64,000 nucleotides of DNA. Origin: Trematomus loennbergii (taxonomy: Eukaryota; Chordata; Actinopteri; Perciformes; Nototheniidae). This document shows positions 9,838-19,489 of the stretch, piece after piece. Position 1 is the stretch's first letter. Every line of letters begins with the position of its first letter. The stretch covers positions 167,501-231,500 of the forward strand of contig JAAOOA010000624.1 of assembly GCA_012861695.1 (NCBI GenBank). The letters are read 5' to 3'. The notes under the pieces were generated by a model, which saw nothing but the letters and a program-made list of their open reading frames with translations, searched no databases and was not told the DNA's origin. Position numbers and translations under genes: made by a program.

Positions 9838-10078
9838 TGACTTTTTCCGTAAAATCGTGACAAACTATTACTTATTCTTACATTTGACCTCTTGCTGCTT
9901 GGTTGGAAATGATAGATGAAAAAGCTACAAAGCTTAAAGAACTTTTCTAAAAACTCTCAATTCTACAGATGACTCCCCCACTCAACGCATTAAGTCCACC
10001 CCCCACTCAGCAAATCATCTAAAACGAAGGACCCACTAAGACGCCCGTTGAAAACTAGCCAGGGATCTGAGAAAAACC
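9838..10078 (+). promoter_or_regulatory. Duplicated upstream/leader block, copy 2
   Basis: Second copy of the block at 7553-7800. Here it precedes the cysteine/histidine-motif gene. In the right arm the corresponding leader (14603-14842, minus) stays open for 79 codons. Confidence 0.5.
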
Positions 10079-10136
10079 AAGTCCCCCCGCGAGTTGCAGC
10101 CAGGAAGAAACTCCTGGACTACTATCGTCACCACCA

Positions 10137-10412
10137 TTGTGGACACCCAAATCTTGCAATACTACAGCTGCTGATGTTACTCCTGGGGCCAAGACGTCTC
10201 TGTTTTTGAACATAGTGAAATCGGAGTTGGTTGATATTCTGGAGAGGGTGCTGCATCGGTACAGAGAAGAAATCTGCAATGGATGCCGAGTCAGTCACCC
10301 CAGCCAGAGGCAACACGATTGTGTGAATGACATTCCAGAATATTTCTTCAGAAACAATTACAACGCGTTAATGAAAAAGACTTTGGCTCGCCGACTTCAT
10401 TACTGCGATTGA
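10137..10412 (+). CDS. Small protein with a CxxC...HPSQxxHxC motif (left arm)
   Basis: An open frame of about 91 codons with no ATG at its nominal start, so the true start is probably upstream in the leader block with a frame break or splice. The core is an ILERVLHRYREEICNGC stretch followed by RVSHPSQRQHDCV: C-x2-C-x3-HPSQ-x2-H-x-C, a plausible zinc-binding knuckle. I recall similar HPSQ-type motifs in small uncharacterised proteins linked to Maverick-like elements, but cannot verify this here. The right-arm copy at 14400-14675 encodes the same residues, so the frame was intact when the arms formed. The end is clear (TGA at 10412). Confidence 0.5.
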   Translation: MWTPKSCNTTAADVTPGAKTSLFLNIVKSELVDILERVLHRYREEICNGCRVSHPSQRQHDCVNDIPEYFFRNNYNALMKKTLARRLHYCD

Positions 10413-10630
10413 CCAGAGTCTTAATGATATAAACATTTACACGGCTGAATGGAGGATCCAAGGCGCTTCGGAGGCTTTTCTGCACAATCTCAAAACTGCA
10501 GACGCCTCAAGGAGAGACTTGAAAAGATCCATGCCGAGCTGGATGGAGAGGAAGAAGACTAATAACCAGTGGTTGATTTGAAGCCAGAGATGTTTTTCGA
10601 TACTTTGACTTTTCTTTAAAGTAAAATAAA
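10413..10630. other. Short intergenic stretch, left arm
   Basis: A further short frame (AEWRIQGASEAFLHNLK-like, reading through 10441-10560) ends near 10561 and may be a frameshifted continuation of the previous gene; it ends EEED before a TAA. Otherwise it is the upstream region of the 148-aa gene. Confidence 0.35.
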
Positions 10631-10631
10631 A

Positions 10632-11078
10632 ATGGGTAACTACTATGGAAAACAATCTGTATTTATCTATCAGAATGCAGTCAATACCTGTTTAATAAGT
10701 GTGTTGTTGATGACGATTGAAAACAGAATGAGTAGTGATCCCCGTGTAAACAGAACAGCTGAAGTTTGTAAACTAGAAGACATTTTGGATATCGTTCATT
10801 CTGGCAGTACTATTCCGGGTCATTGGGAAACGATTGTAAACGAAACATCTTCATTTTCCGAAACATTCTGTAACATTACCGAAGAAATGAAACAAACACC
10901 AAAAGTGTATCATGTGCTCGCATTGTATGCTCTGTTTGTAGATGTAATGCATCTTTGTGTCAAAAACAGCATACACATGAATACTTTGGCCGAAGTGCAA
11001 AAACTCCATTATAATATTTCCCTTCATCTGGGGGATTCTATGCTGGAGAAGATCCTGGGGATGTTGCAATCAGTATAA
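10632..11078 (+). CDS. 148-aa protein with MGN start, unknown function (left arm)
   Basis: Complete frame ATG 10632 to TAA 11078, preceded by AAAGTAAAATAAAA. The N-terminus MGNYYGKQS has Gly2, as needed for N-myristoylation, but fit to the full consensus is uncertain. The middle has a hydrophobic helix (YHVLALYALFVDVMHLC), and several NxT/S sites (NET, NIT, NIS) would matter only if secreted. Polyadenylation-like AATAAA lies at about 11110. The right-arm copy (13718-14180, minus) has an 18-base in-frame addition and separate frameshifts. A Bcl-2-like fold crossed my mind because adintoviruses can carry such genes, but no BH1 NWGR-type core is visible, so I leave it unassigned. Confidence 0.6.
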   Translation: MGNYYGKQSVFIYQNAVNTCLISVLLMTIENRMSSDPRVNRTAEVCKLEDILDIVHSGSTIPGHWETIVNETSSFSETFCNITEEMKQTPKVYHVLALYALFVDVMHLCVKNSIHMNTLAEVQKLHYNISLHLGDSMLEKILGMLQSV

Positions 11079-11573
11079 ATGTATTATTGATTCCTATGGG
11101 GTGAAAACAATAAATTGTAAATATGAAATTCTGCAAATAAAAAAAGTGTTTTTTACATTTTAAAAAAACTGTCATAGTATAGTATTTCCTACATATCATT
11201 TAAAAAAGAGTCACAGTGTAGAATGTCCAAACATTTAATTTAAAAGTACTAGTATAGTATGTTAAAAGTATCTTGAAAAAGTCCAAGTATAGTATGTAGT
11301 TAAGAAATATATTATATAGTTTTGTCTGCAATGTCAGTATAGGATCTCTAATAAAAATAAAAAAAAGAGAGAAAGTCATAGTATAGTTTGACAAAAAGAT
11401 CTTGAAAAAGTCATGACATTGTGTGTTGAAATGGTTTTGAATAAACACATCAGTATTTTAAAAAGTAAAATTGTATCAAGTGCATCAGACAACTCAAATT
11501 ACTCCATTTGAACCATATTATAAATAAGTAAAGAATGGTCATAGTATATAGCAGGGCTGTTTAATAGTTTTCT
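11079..11573. other. AT-rich region, left arm
   Basis: No gene. Contains repeated (C)ATAGTATAGTATGT and AAAAAGTC words at about 11175, 11265, 11285 and 11380, and AATAAA near 11110. The mirror copy is 13222-13715. Confidence 0.6.
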
Positions 11574-12030
11574 GTGTGTCGGTGTTTCAGTGTTTCAGTG
11601 TTTCAGTGTTTTGTGTTTTGTCTGTCAGTGTTTCAGTGTTTCAGTGTTTTGTTTTTGTGTGTCAGTGTTTCAGTGTTTCAGTGTTTTGTGTTTCAGTGTT
11701 TCAGTGTTTTGTGTTTTTGTGTATCAGTGTTTCAGTGTTTCAGTGTTTTAGTGTTTTCAGTGTTTCAGTGTTTCAGTGTTTTGTGTGTCAGTATGTCAGT
11801 GTTTCAGTGCTTCAGTGTTTCAGTGTGTTGTGCTTCTGTGTTTTTGTGTGTCAGTGTTTTCAGTGTTTCAGTATTTCAGTGTTTGTGTTTCTGTGTTTTT
11901 GTGTGTCAGTGCTTTCAGTGTTTCAGTATTTCAGTATTTCAGTGTTTTGTGTTTCAGTGTTTCAGTGTTTTGTGTGTCAGTGTTTCAGTGTTTCAGTGTT
12001 TTGTGTGTCAGTGTGTCAGTGTTTACAGCC
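11574..12030. repeat. TTTCAGTG-type minisatellite, left arm
   Basis: 8-bp units TTTCAGTG interspersed with TTTTGTG(T) variants. All three frames of a strand stay open because the unit lacks stops, giving meaningless Cys/Phe/Val/Ser proteins. About 455 bp here versus about 855 bp in the right arm. Confidence 0.95.
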
Positions 12031-12080
12031 TTTCTTTGCTCTGATCAATCCCCAGGGATCCTCCCCTGGAAGGAATATAG

Positions 12081-12292
12081 CAGGATGAGAGAAAAACATT
12101 TAAAAAACGTATCTTAGAAGTGGCTATAGCATTTGATGCAATTCTAAAAGATAGTCAGATTCCTAAAAAGTTACAAACGGATGCTGGAAAAGAATTATTT
12201 GTTTCTTCAGCAAGGCTTCAAAAATCTTTGTTAAATAATTATTTTCCAGCATCCGTTTGTAACTTTTTAGGAATCTATAGCCACTTCTAAGA
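12081..12292 (+). pseudogene. Fragment of a Maverick/retrovirus-type integrase at the palindrome centre
   Basis: The frame with GTG at 12120 reads VAIAFDAILKDSQIPKKLQ and then TDAGKE, followed by F...RLQKSLL. The pattern P-x-x-L-Q-TD-x-G-x-E is the second catalytic Asp and its surroundings in rve-type integrases (DDE fold), as carried by Maverick and adintovirus elements. Only this small piece of the catalytic core is left; past about 12246 the frame enters the inverted arm. The 32-nt spacer (12201-12232) is still in the integrase frame, placing the fold-back point inside this gene. Non-functional as it stands. Confidence 0.65.
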
Positions 12293-12365
12293 TACGTTTT
12301 TTAAATGTTTTTTCTCTCATCCTGCTATATTCCTTCCAGGGGAGGATCCCTGGGGATTGATCAGA

Positions 12366-13221
12366 GCAAAGAAAGGCTGTAAACACTGACACACTGACAC
12401 AAAAACACTGAAACACTGAAACACAAAACACTGAAATACTGAAATACTGAAACACTGAAAGCACTGACACAAAAACACAGAAACACAAAACACTGAAATA
12501 CTGAAACACTGAAAACACTGACACACAAAAACACAGAAGCACAAAACACTGAAACACTGAAGCACTGAAACACTGACATACTGACACACAAAACACTGAA
12601 ACACTGAAACACTGAAAACACTAAAACACTGAAACACTGAAACACTGATACACAAAAACACAAAACACTGAAACACTGAAACACAAAACACAAAACACTG
12701 AAACACTGAAACACTGAAACACTGAAACACAAAACACTGAAACACTGAAACACAAAACACTGAAATACTGAAATACTGAAACACTGAAAGCACTGACACA
12801 AAAACACAGAAACACAAAACACTGAAACACTGAAACACAAAACACAAAACACTGAAACACTGAAACACTGACACACTGACACACAAAACACTGAAACACT
12901 GAAACACAAAACACTGAAATACTGAAATACTGAAACACTGAAAGCACTGACACAAAAACACAGAAACACAAAACACTGAAATACTGAAACACTGAAAACA
13001 CTGACACACAAAAACACAGAAGCACAAAACACTGAAACACTGAAGCACTGAAACACTGATATACTGACACACAAAACACTGAAACACTGAAACACTGAAA
13101 ACACTAAAACACTGAAACACTGAAACACTGATACACAAAACACAAAACACTGAAACACTGAAACACAAAACACAAAACACTGAAACACTGAAACACTGAA
13201 ACACTGAAACACCGACACACA
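12366..13221. repeat. TTTCAGTG-type minisatellite, right arm (inverted)
   Basis: Complementary CACTGAAA units with CACAAAA variants. The very long minus-strand frames (up to about 295 codons) are repeat artefacts. Confidence 0.95.
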
Positions 13222-13717
13222 GAAAACTATTAAACAGCCCTGCTATATACTATGACCATTCTTTACTTATTTATAATATGGTTCAAATGGAGTAATTTGA
13301 GTTGTCTGATGCACTTGATACAATTTTACTTTTTAAAATACTGATGTGTTTATTCAAAACCATTTCAACACACAATGTCATGACTTTTTCAAGATCTTTT
13401 TGTCAAACTATACTATGACTTTCTCTCTTTTTTTTATTTTTATTAGAGATCCTATACTGACATTGCAGACAAAACTATATAATATATTTCTTAACTACAT
13501 ACTATACTTGGACTTTTTTCAAGATACTTTTAACATACTATACTAGTACTTTTAAATTAAATGTTTGGACATTCTACACTGTGACTCTTTTTTAAAATGA
13601 TATGTAGGAAATACTATACTGATGAAGTTTTTTTAAAATGTAAAAAACACTTTTTTTATTTGCAGAATTTCATATTTACAATTTATTGTTTTCACCCCAT
13701 AGGAATCAATAATACAT

Positions 13718-14180
13718 TTATACTGATTGCAACATCCCCAGGATCTTCTCCAGCATAGAATCCCCCAGATGAAGGGAAATATTATAATGGAGTTTTTGCA
13801 CTTCGGCCAAAGTATTCATGTGTATGCTGTTTTTGACACAAAGATGCATTACATCTACAAACAGAGCATACAATGCGAGCACATGATACACTTTTGGTGT
13901 TTGTTTCATTTCTTCGGTAATGTTACAGAATGTTTCGGAAAATGAAGATTCCAGTACCACTTTAAATGTTTCGTTTACAATCGTTTCCCAATGACCGGAA
14001 TAGTACTGCCAGAATGAACGATATCCAAAATGTCTTCTAGTTTACAAACTTCAGCCGTTCTGTTTACACGGGGATCACTACTCATTCTGTTTTCAATCGT
14101 CATCAACAACACACTTATTAAACAGGTATTGACTGCATTCTGATAGATAAATACAGATTTTTTCCATAGTAGTTACCCAT
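13718..14180 (-). pseudogene. Right-arm copy of the MGN 148-aa gene, frameshifted
   Basis: The C-terminal 75 residues are the same as in the left arm. An extra 18 bases (in frame) sit near 13950-13968. One G is missing from the run matching left 10817-10819, and another change lies near 14160. The start ATG corresponds to about 14179. Confidence 0.6.
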
Positions 14181-14399
14181 TTTTATTTTACTTTAAAGAA
14201 AAGTCAAAGTATCGAAAAAAATCCCTGGCTTCAAATCAACCACTGGTTATTAGTCTTCTTCCTCTCCATCCAGCTCGGCATGGATCTTTTCAAGTCTCTC
14301 CTTGAGGCGTCTGCAGTTTTGAGATTGTGCAGAAAAGCCTCCGAAGCGCCTTGGATCCTCCATTCAGCCGTGTAAATGTTTATATCATTAAGACTCTGG

Positions 14400-14675
14400 T
14401 CAATCGCAGTAATGAAGTCGGCGAGCCAAAGTCTTTTTCATTAACGCGTTGTAATTGTTTCTGAAGAAATATTCTGGAATGTCATTCACACAATCGTGTT
14501 GCCTCTGGCTGGGGTGACTGACTCGGCATCCATTGCAGATTTCTTCTCTGTACCGATGCAGCACCCTCTCCAGAATATCAACCAACTCCGATTTCACTAT
14601 GTTCAAAAACAGAGACGTCTTGGCCCCAGGAGTAACATCAGCAGCTGTAGTATTGCAAGATTTGGGTGTCCACAA
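14400..14675 (-). CDS. Right-arm copy of the CxxC...HPSQxxHxC protein
   Basis: Same 91-codon frame as 10137-10412, with the cysteine/histidine motif intact. The leader frame upstream (14603-14842) overlaps it in another frame, again pointing to a frame break or splice between leader and body. Confidence 0.5.
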   Translation of the reverse strand: MWTPKSCNTTAADVTPGAKTSLFLNIVKSELVDILERVLHRYREEICNGCRVSHPSQRQHDCVNDIPEYFFRNNYNALMKKTLARRLHYCD

Positions 14676-14842
14676 TGGGGGACGATAGTAGTCCAGGAGT
14701 TTCTTCCTGGCTGCAACTCGCGGGGGGAGACTTGGTTTTTCTCAGATCCCTGGCTAGTTTTCAACGGGCGTCTTAGTGGGTCCTTCGTTTTAGATGATTT
14801 GCTGAGGGGGGTGGACTTAATGCGTTGAGTGGGGGGAGTCAT

Positions 14843-15583
14843 CTGTAGAATTGAGAGTTTTTAGAAAAGTTCTTTAAGCTTTGTAGCTTTTTCATCTATC
14901 ATTTCCAACCAAGCAGCAAGAGGTCAAATGTAAGAATAAGTAATAGTTTGTCACGATTTTACGGAAAAAGTCAAAAGTATAGTTTGTCTGAAAAAAATAT
15001 ATATATATATATATGGAAAAGTCATTGTGTACAATAGTATGTTGAAAAAAAAAAAGAAAAAAAGAAAACAAATAATGAATATTTTACCAAGTTATAAAGT
15101 TTTGCATCCATTAAAGTGTAACTATAAGTATCTTTGTAGGAGAAAAAAAAAAACAAATAATTTAAGTTACTTCCATAAAACTGGATTGTCTTACCTTTAA
15201 GAGTCACAGTCTTAAAGAAAATCTGTTCAGAAAAAGTACTTTCTACCAGTTGTAAAGTTGTCATACATAAAACTGTATCCAAAAAGTAAGTGAAAGACAA
15301 CGGGAGAAAAAAAAAAAAACTTCCCCTTTTAGAGTCACAGTCTTTAAGAAAATACATTTTATTACAAAATAATTGACATTCTACCAGTTGCCAAATGTTC
15401 CTACATTAAAGTGTATCAAAAAAGTATCTTGGTAGCTGAAAATAACTAAAATATCAGAGAAAACCTACATTATTTAACTGTACAAGTGTTTTTAAAAGTT
15501 TTGCATACCTCAAAGTGTGTAAAAGTATCTTGACATGAGAAAAAAGCCAAAATCTGCCTTGTGTCAGTGAATAAGTGTTAAAA
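14843..15583. other. Right-arm intergenic region
   Basis: Mirror of left-arm 9141-9965: an (AT)n tract near 14996-15014, A-rich runs and the degenerate ACCAGTTGTAAAG repeats. No gene. Confidence 0.6.
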
Positions 15584-15721
15584 TCACAAACTTATAGATA
15601 AGCTAGAGGCTATTTTAGATTTGTCTATTAGAGTTAAAGGGTTAAATAACATTTTCAACTGCTGTTCATAGTTACTGGATACATAACGAACCTCATCATT
15701 ATCTCGATTTTCTACTTCCAT
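15584..15721 (-). CDS. MEVENRDNDEV... frame, 45 codons (right arm)
   Basis: Starts at the same ATG as left-arm 9063 but reads on past the point where the left arm has a splice-donor-like CAGGTATGT. Whichever version is original, the other arm has gained or lost about 11 bases. Product unknown. Confidence 0.3.
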   Translation of the reverse strand: MEVENRDNDEVRYVSSNYEQQLKMLFNPLTLIDKSKIASSLSISL

Positions 15722-15890
15722 TTTTATTTAACAGTGAAACGTCTTATTTTAGTACAGTCTAGTCAAAGGAGTTAATACTATTACTATATATGAAAGCAAA
15801 AATAAAACACATTTTCATTTGTTATGGTTGCTTAATTGAAAAACACACCATTCGCCACATTTTCAGAAAGACATATTACATTTGACCAAG

Positions 15891-16574
15891 TTAATGTCGT
15901 AGTGCATACAAGGTAATAGACTTAACGATTTGCACTGCTGCTTCTCTCCGCGTTTCATTTACAGTGATCGGTTTATCGTTCAATTCACATTGCCCAAGTA
16001 GATGTTTAGGGGTCTCTTGGAAGTAAATGAATGCATTTTTTATATCAGATAAGTGCATTAACATCACTTGCAAATTCTCTATCCTTTCACCCGCAACGAT
16101 TATAATCTGCTTTGCTTCTTCTTCGGTTTCACCATTATTAGCTCTGAATGTAATCCTTTCTGGGGCTTCTTGTGCTTCTTGTGGTCTGTTGAATACCTGG
16201 CATAGGATTTGTTTAGCTGTAAGGACGGGTACCATATAATTGTCTTCAAAAGCTTTGTCTATGTCATCACACGTTTTGGCATATCCTTCGCTGTAATGAC
16301 AACCGATACTAGAATAGAGATCCTCCAACAGTCTTTTAATACATGTTCTGGCACTGTCGCCAATTTGGGCAATTCCATAGTATCGTGCTTTTTCTCTCAT
16401 TATATTGAAGCAAAGCTCTGCCATTGCTTTTGGTATTTGTTCAACACATTCGCAGCAGTCGGTTAGCGGTAGATGATCTATAAGATTATTATGATCCGGT
16501 AATGGCTCTACAACACTATCAGCATCCTCTATAGTTAGTTGAAATTTCTTCACTTTGTTCCTTTTTCTTTTCAC
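15891..16574 (-). CDS. Right-arm copy of the 220-aa helical domain
   Basis: A 227-codon frame. Same product as 8231-8893, with a few more upstream codons of the basic linker because an extra A keeps the linker in frame here. No known family. Confidence 0.6.
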   Translation of the reverse strand: MKRKRNKVKKFQLTIEDADSVVEPLPDHNNLIDHLPLTDCCECVEQIPKAMAELCFNIMREKARYYGIAQIGDSARTCIKRLLEDLYSSIGCHYSEGYAKTCDDIDKAFEDNYMVPVLTAKQILCQVFNRPQEAQEAPERITFRANNGETEEEAKQIIIVAGERIENLQVMLMHLSDIKNAFIYFQETPKHLLGQCELNDKPITVNETRREAAVQIVKSITLYALRH

Positions 16575-16989
16575 CTTCCTTCTTTTTGTTTTTTCCGTCC
16601 TATTGTCCCTTTTCTTTTCATTCGCATTCTGCGTTTGCTTTTCATTTTTCTTCTCCTTTTCATTTTGCTTTTTCTTTTTCTTCGGTTTTCTTTACTTTTG
16701 CTTTTCTTTTCTGCTAATTGTCGTTTGCGATCTTGGCGAGTAGTATGAGATATATTGTTTCTATAAAGGTTATCTATAATACCATCTTTTAAAGAAAGTA
16801 TTCTTCATATGTCATTTTATCATAGTCCTCTTTTGTCCTAAAGACCTTACACGGATATGATATAGAGGGAAGCTCTTCTTCGGGAACATCCTCTCCCTTA
16901 CTTTGTAACATCCAGTCATTAAGCCCATATCCGTTATCCTGGTGATAATAAGGGTAGGCTACATCAGACTTGGTTTTTCTCAGATCCAT
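16575..16989 (-). pseudogene. Right-arm copy of the acidic/KRK-rich protein, frameshifted
   Basis: The ATG corresponds to 16989. The frame runs through EEELPSISYPCKVF and TYEEY and stops at 16789 after a one-base loss (TACTTTC here, TATCTTTC in the left arm). A second small loss lies in the A-run of the basic region. The breaks are at different places from those in the left arm. Confidence 0.5.
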
Positions 16990-17400
16990 GGCTAGTTTTC
17001 AACGGTCGTCTTAGGGGGTCCTTAGTTTTGGATGATTTGCTGATTGGGGTGGGACTTATTGCGTTGAGTGGGGGAGTCATCTGTAGAAATGAGAGTTTCT
17101 TTCACCCGTATAATGTCCCTCGCTGTTTGACTCTTTTTAAAAAGTTATTTTTCATCTATCATTTTCAACCAAGCAGCAAGAGGTCAAATTTAAGAATAAG
17201 TAATAGTTTGTCATGATTTTACGGGGAAAAAGTCAGAGCGCAATGTCACATCTTAAAGACAGCTTGAACTGGATAGATGGTTAGTCTTTTTTCAAACATA
17301 CCATACGTTCTGCATGTTAGTATATTTGGCCAATCGGGTTAGGCCCTACTGCCCCACTCCCTCAATAGGGAAGTCACGCTTTGGGAAGAGGTGTTTAATT

Positions 17401-17571
17401 TCACAGATCTGACATTGTTGTTGTGATGGCTGAAGGAAGAGGGACGGGGGAGGAAAATTCAGAGGGTGAAGAAGCAGAAAGATAACTTGTTTGTAAAACG
17501 GACAGCACGTCAGTTTCAGGAAAGATGACACCGGTTTTATGCATGACATGCCAAATATCCTGAAGCCCTAC
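17401..17571 (-). CDS. Right-arm copy of the candidate 3' exon
   Basis: Same frame as 7212-7382, after the same acceptor-like CTTTTTTGTAG (minus strand), with an in-frame 3-base difference near the end. Confidence 0.35.
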   Translation of the reverse strand, partial: VGLQDIWHVMHKTGVIFPETDVLSVLQTSYLSASSPSEFSSPVPLPSAITTTMSDL

Positions 17572-18365
17572 AAAAAAGTATATTGTGTTGAAAATATCGC
17601 AAAAAGTCGTAATATTGTATAATGTAATAGTTGCATGTTGTATTTTGATAAAAATCACTGTATATTCAAAAATATAATGGAGAGAAAAAAAAATATCACA
17701 GTATGTTGAAAAATATGAAAAAAGTAATGTTGTGTTAAAATAACATGAAAGAAATCAAAAGTAAAGCATCTAAAAACATATATTTAAAAAAAGTAATGTT
17801 AGTCAAGTAATTCATTACAAATGAATGAATATTTTACCAAGTTATAAAGTTTTCCATACATAAACGTGTATCTTACAGTTCCTTTGTGAGAGAATTACGC
17901 ACAAATTGCAGTATTTTATCTGTTTTATGTGCTCTATATATAATTTGTTGCACTGTTGGAGGAGCCTGTGACCTATGTTTTTCATTGACATATCTACACT
18001 GTAGCTAATGGGCATATGCCATAAAGCCTTGAAACTTGAAACTTAAAATATCAGAAACTGCATTGTCTCACTGAAAACAGCTCTAAAGAAAACCCAATTC
18101 CATACAAAGTACTTAACTTTCTACCAGTTGTAAAGTGTTGCTCACTTCAAAAGTGTATCTAAAAAAGTATCTTAGTAACAAAAACAAAAGCATTAATGTT
18201 AACAACGCCTCAAAGGGCGGACTCCTGAGTTCCGTAATGCCCCCCTACCATGGCATTTGGACTATTTACATCATCCAGGGCTCAACACCAGTAAATACAG
18301 CTCTCTTTATCCGCTCTCCAAGCCTCCAAGGGCGGCTCCTGAGTTCCGTAATGTCCCCTAACACA

Positions 18366-18966
18366 GTGTTTCTCAAAGTGTGGGGCGCGCCCCACTGGTG
18401 GGGCGCAGAGATGTGATAGGTGGGTCGCGAATGGACGCAATGAACGGGAGATTTTTATTTATTTTTTTAAACTTTTTTTTTTTTGTACTTTTTTTTTTTT
18501 TAAATACATTTTTTGGACCTCAGGCCGGAATCGAACCTGGGTCCTTGCGGGCGGTAGTGGACTGTTACAGCCGGAGACTCGCAACGGCGGTGGACTTTCA
18601 CAGCGCCGGAGCCTCGCAACGGCGGGTGTTTGCGGCGGCGGATGCGGTACCAGCGCAGCGGCGCTGTGAAAGTCCACGCCTATGCCAACGGCAGCAGCCC
18701 ACCGACAGCAGCAGCCCACCAACGGCAGCGGGCCACTGGAAAAAGTCCCGAATCTCCCGATGGCCAATCCAAGCCTGCTCACACACACACATCTGAAACC
18801 AAAATCATTTACAGACAAAAATCTCTCACACACACACAACAGCGTTGCAGTCGGGAAGAAAAGCGATGTGTTTATCTATTTAATATAGCCTAGTTGGAAA
18901 AAAAAAGTAAGAAATCATTCCAATGTGGACTGTAGGACAGTAAAAAAAAAAAAAGAACAGTTTAAA
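18366..18966. mobile_element. hAT-like DNA transposon fragment replacing part of the right arm
   Basis: Begins CAGTGTTTCTCAAAGTGTGG followed by GGCGCGCCCCACTGGTGGGG, a typical fish hAT-type terminus. It has a T-rich tract at 18450-18500, a GC-rich part at 18520-18740, short CA runs and an A-rich end. No matching right terminus was found. GGAATCGAACCTGGGTCC at about 18529 is, on the minus strand, a perfect tRNA-type B-box (GGTTCGATTCC), so a tRNA-derived SINE piece may be nested here. Confidence 0.5.
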
Positions 18967-19195
18967 AGGGGAGTGATTAGTAAAATATGCATAAATAAAA
19001 AGAAAGAATGCTAACTAGGTAACATAAGATAAGAATAAACCAGTTTAAATGATTTGTTATTGGTTGTGATCATATTCTAAAGATGTTTGGATCATTAAAA
19101 AGTATACAGCTCCCTTTCATCTGAGTGTTGAGAGCTGTATCCATCAATTCATGCTGTGCTCAAAGTGCACCAGATTGATGCATTTCACTTCAACA
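18967..19195. repeat. Dispersed repeat, second copy (see 4262-4760)
   Basis: Shares GGGGAGTGATTAGTAAAATA, GCTAACTAGGTAACA, GATTTGTTATTGGTT and AAAGTGCACCAGATTGATGC with 4262-4760. It is joined directly to the surviving arm sequence at about 19196. Confidence 0.6.
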
Positions 19196-19378
19196 GGGGG
19201 TGTGAGGGGAGACAGTCTCACACATCCAGACTCCATTTTTCATGAAGAGCCTCCGACGGAGGGTCTGAACCCGGCACAGATACTGCATCCGTTTCTTGAC
19301 TGGAGCTCCCGACGGATGGCGGTAAGTTGTCACAGGCGTCTCGCTGATTAAACCCATATCGATGCGTCTCTTTGCCAT
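19190..19378 (-). CDS. Right-arm copy of the small basic protein, truncated
   Basis: 62 codons. The N-terminal 57 residues match 5863-6153, and the end is lost at the junction with the inserted repeat. Confidence 0.4.
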   Translation of the reverse strand: MAKRRIDMGLISETPVTTYRHPSGAPVKKRMQYLCRVQTLRRRLFMKNGVWMCETVSPHTPC

Positions 19379-19489
19379 TTTCGTTTTTGAAAGTTTAGGT
19401 GACTTGGTGAGTGGCTTTTTTATCTAGTTTGCACGGATTTATTTTCCATCTAACTCCACCCTCCACCTCTATCTTCTGACATCACAGCG

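Noticed and set aside
10632..11078. Bcl-2-like anti-apoptotic protein
   Set aside because: Only a hydrophobic helix and general context suggested it; no BH1/BH2 core residues are visible, so no function is assigned.
11574..13218. Very long open frames (up to 295 codons) rich in Cys, Phe, Val, Ser, Gln
   Set aside because: They are produced by a stop-free 8-bp minisatellite; several frames of the same strand are open at once and there is no domain.
18529..18560. tRNA gene on the minus strand (B-box GGTTCGATTCC)
   Set aside because: No matching acceptor stem, A-box or anticodon arm can be built; at most a SINE remnant.
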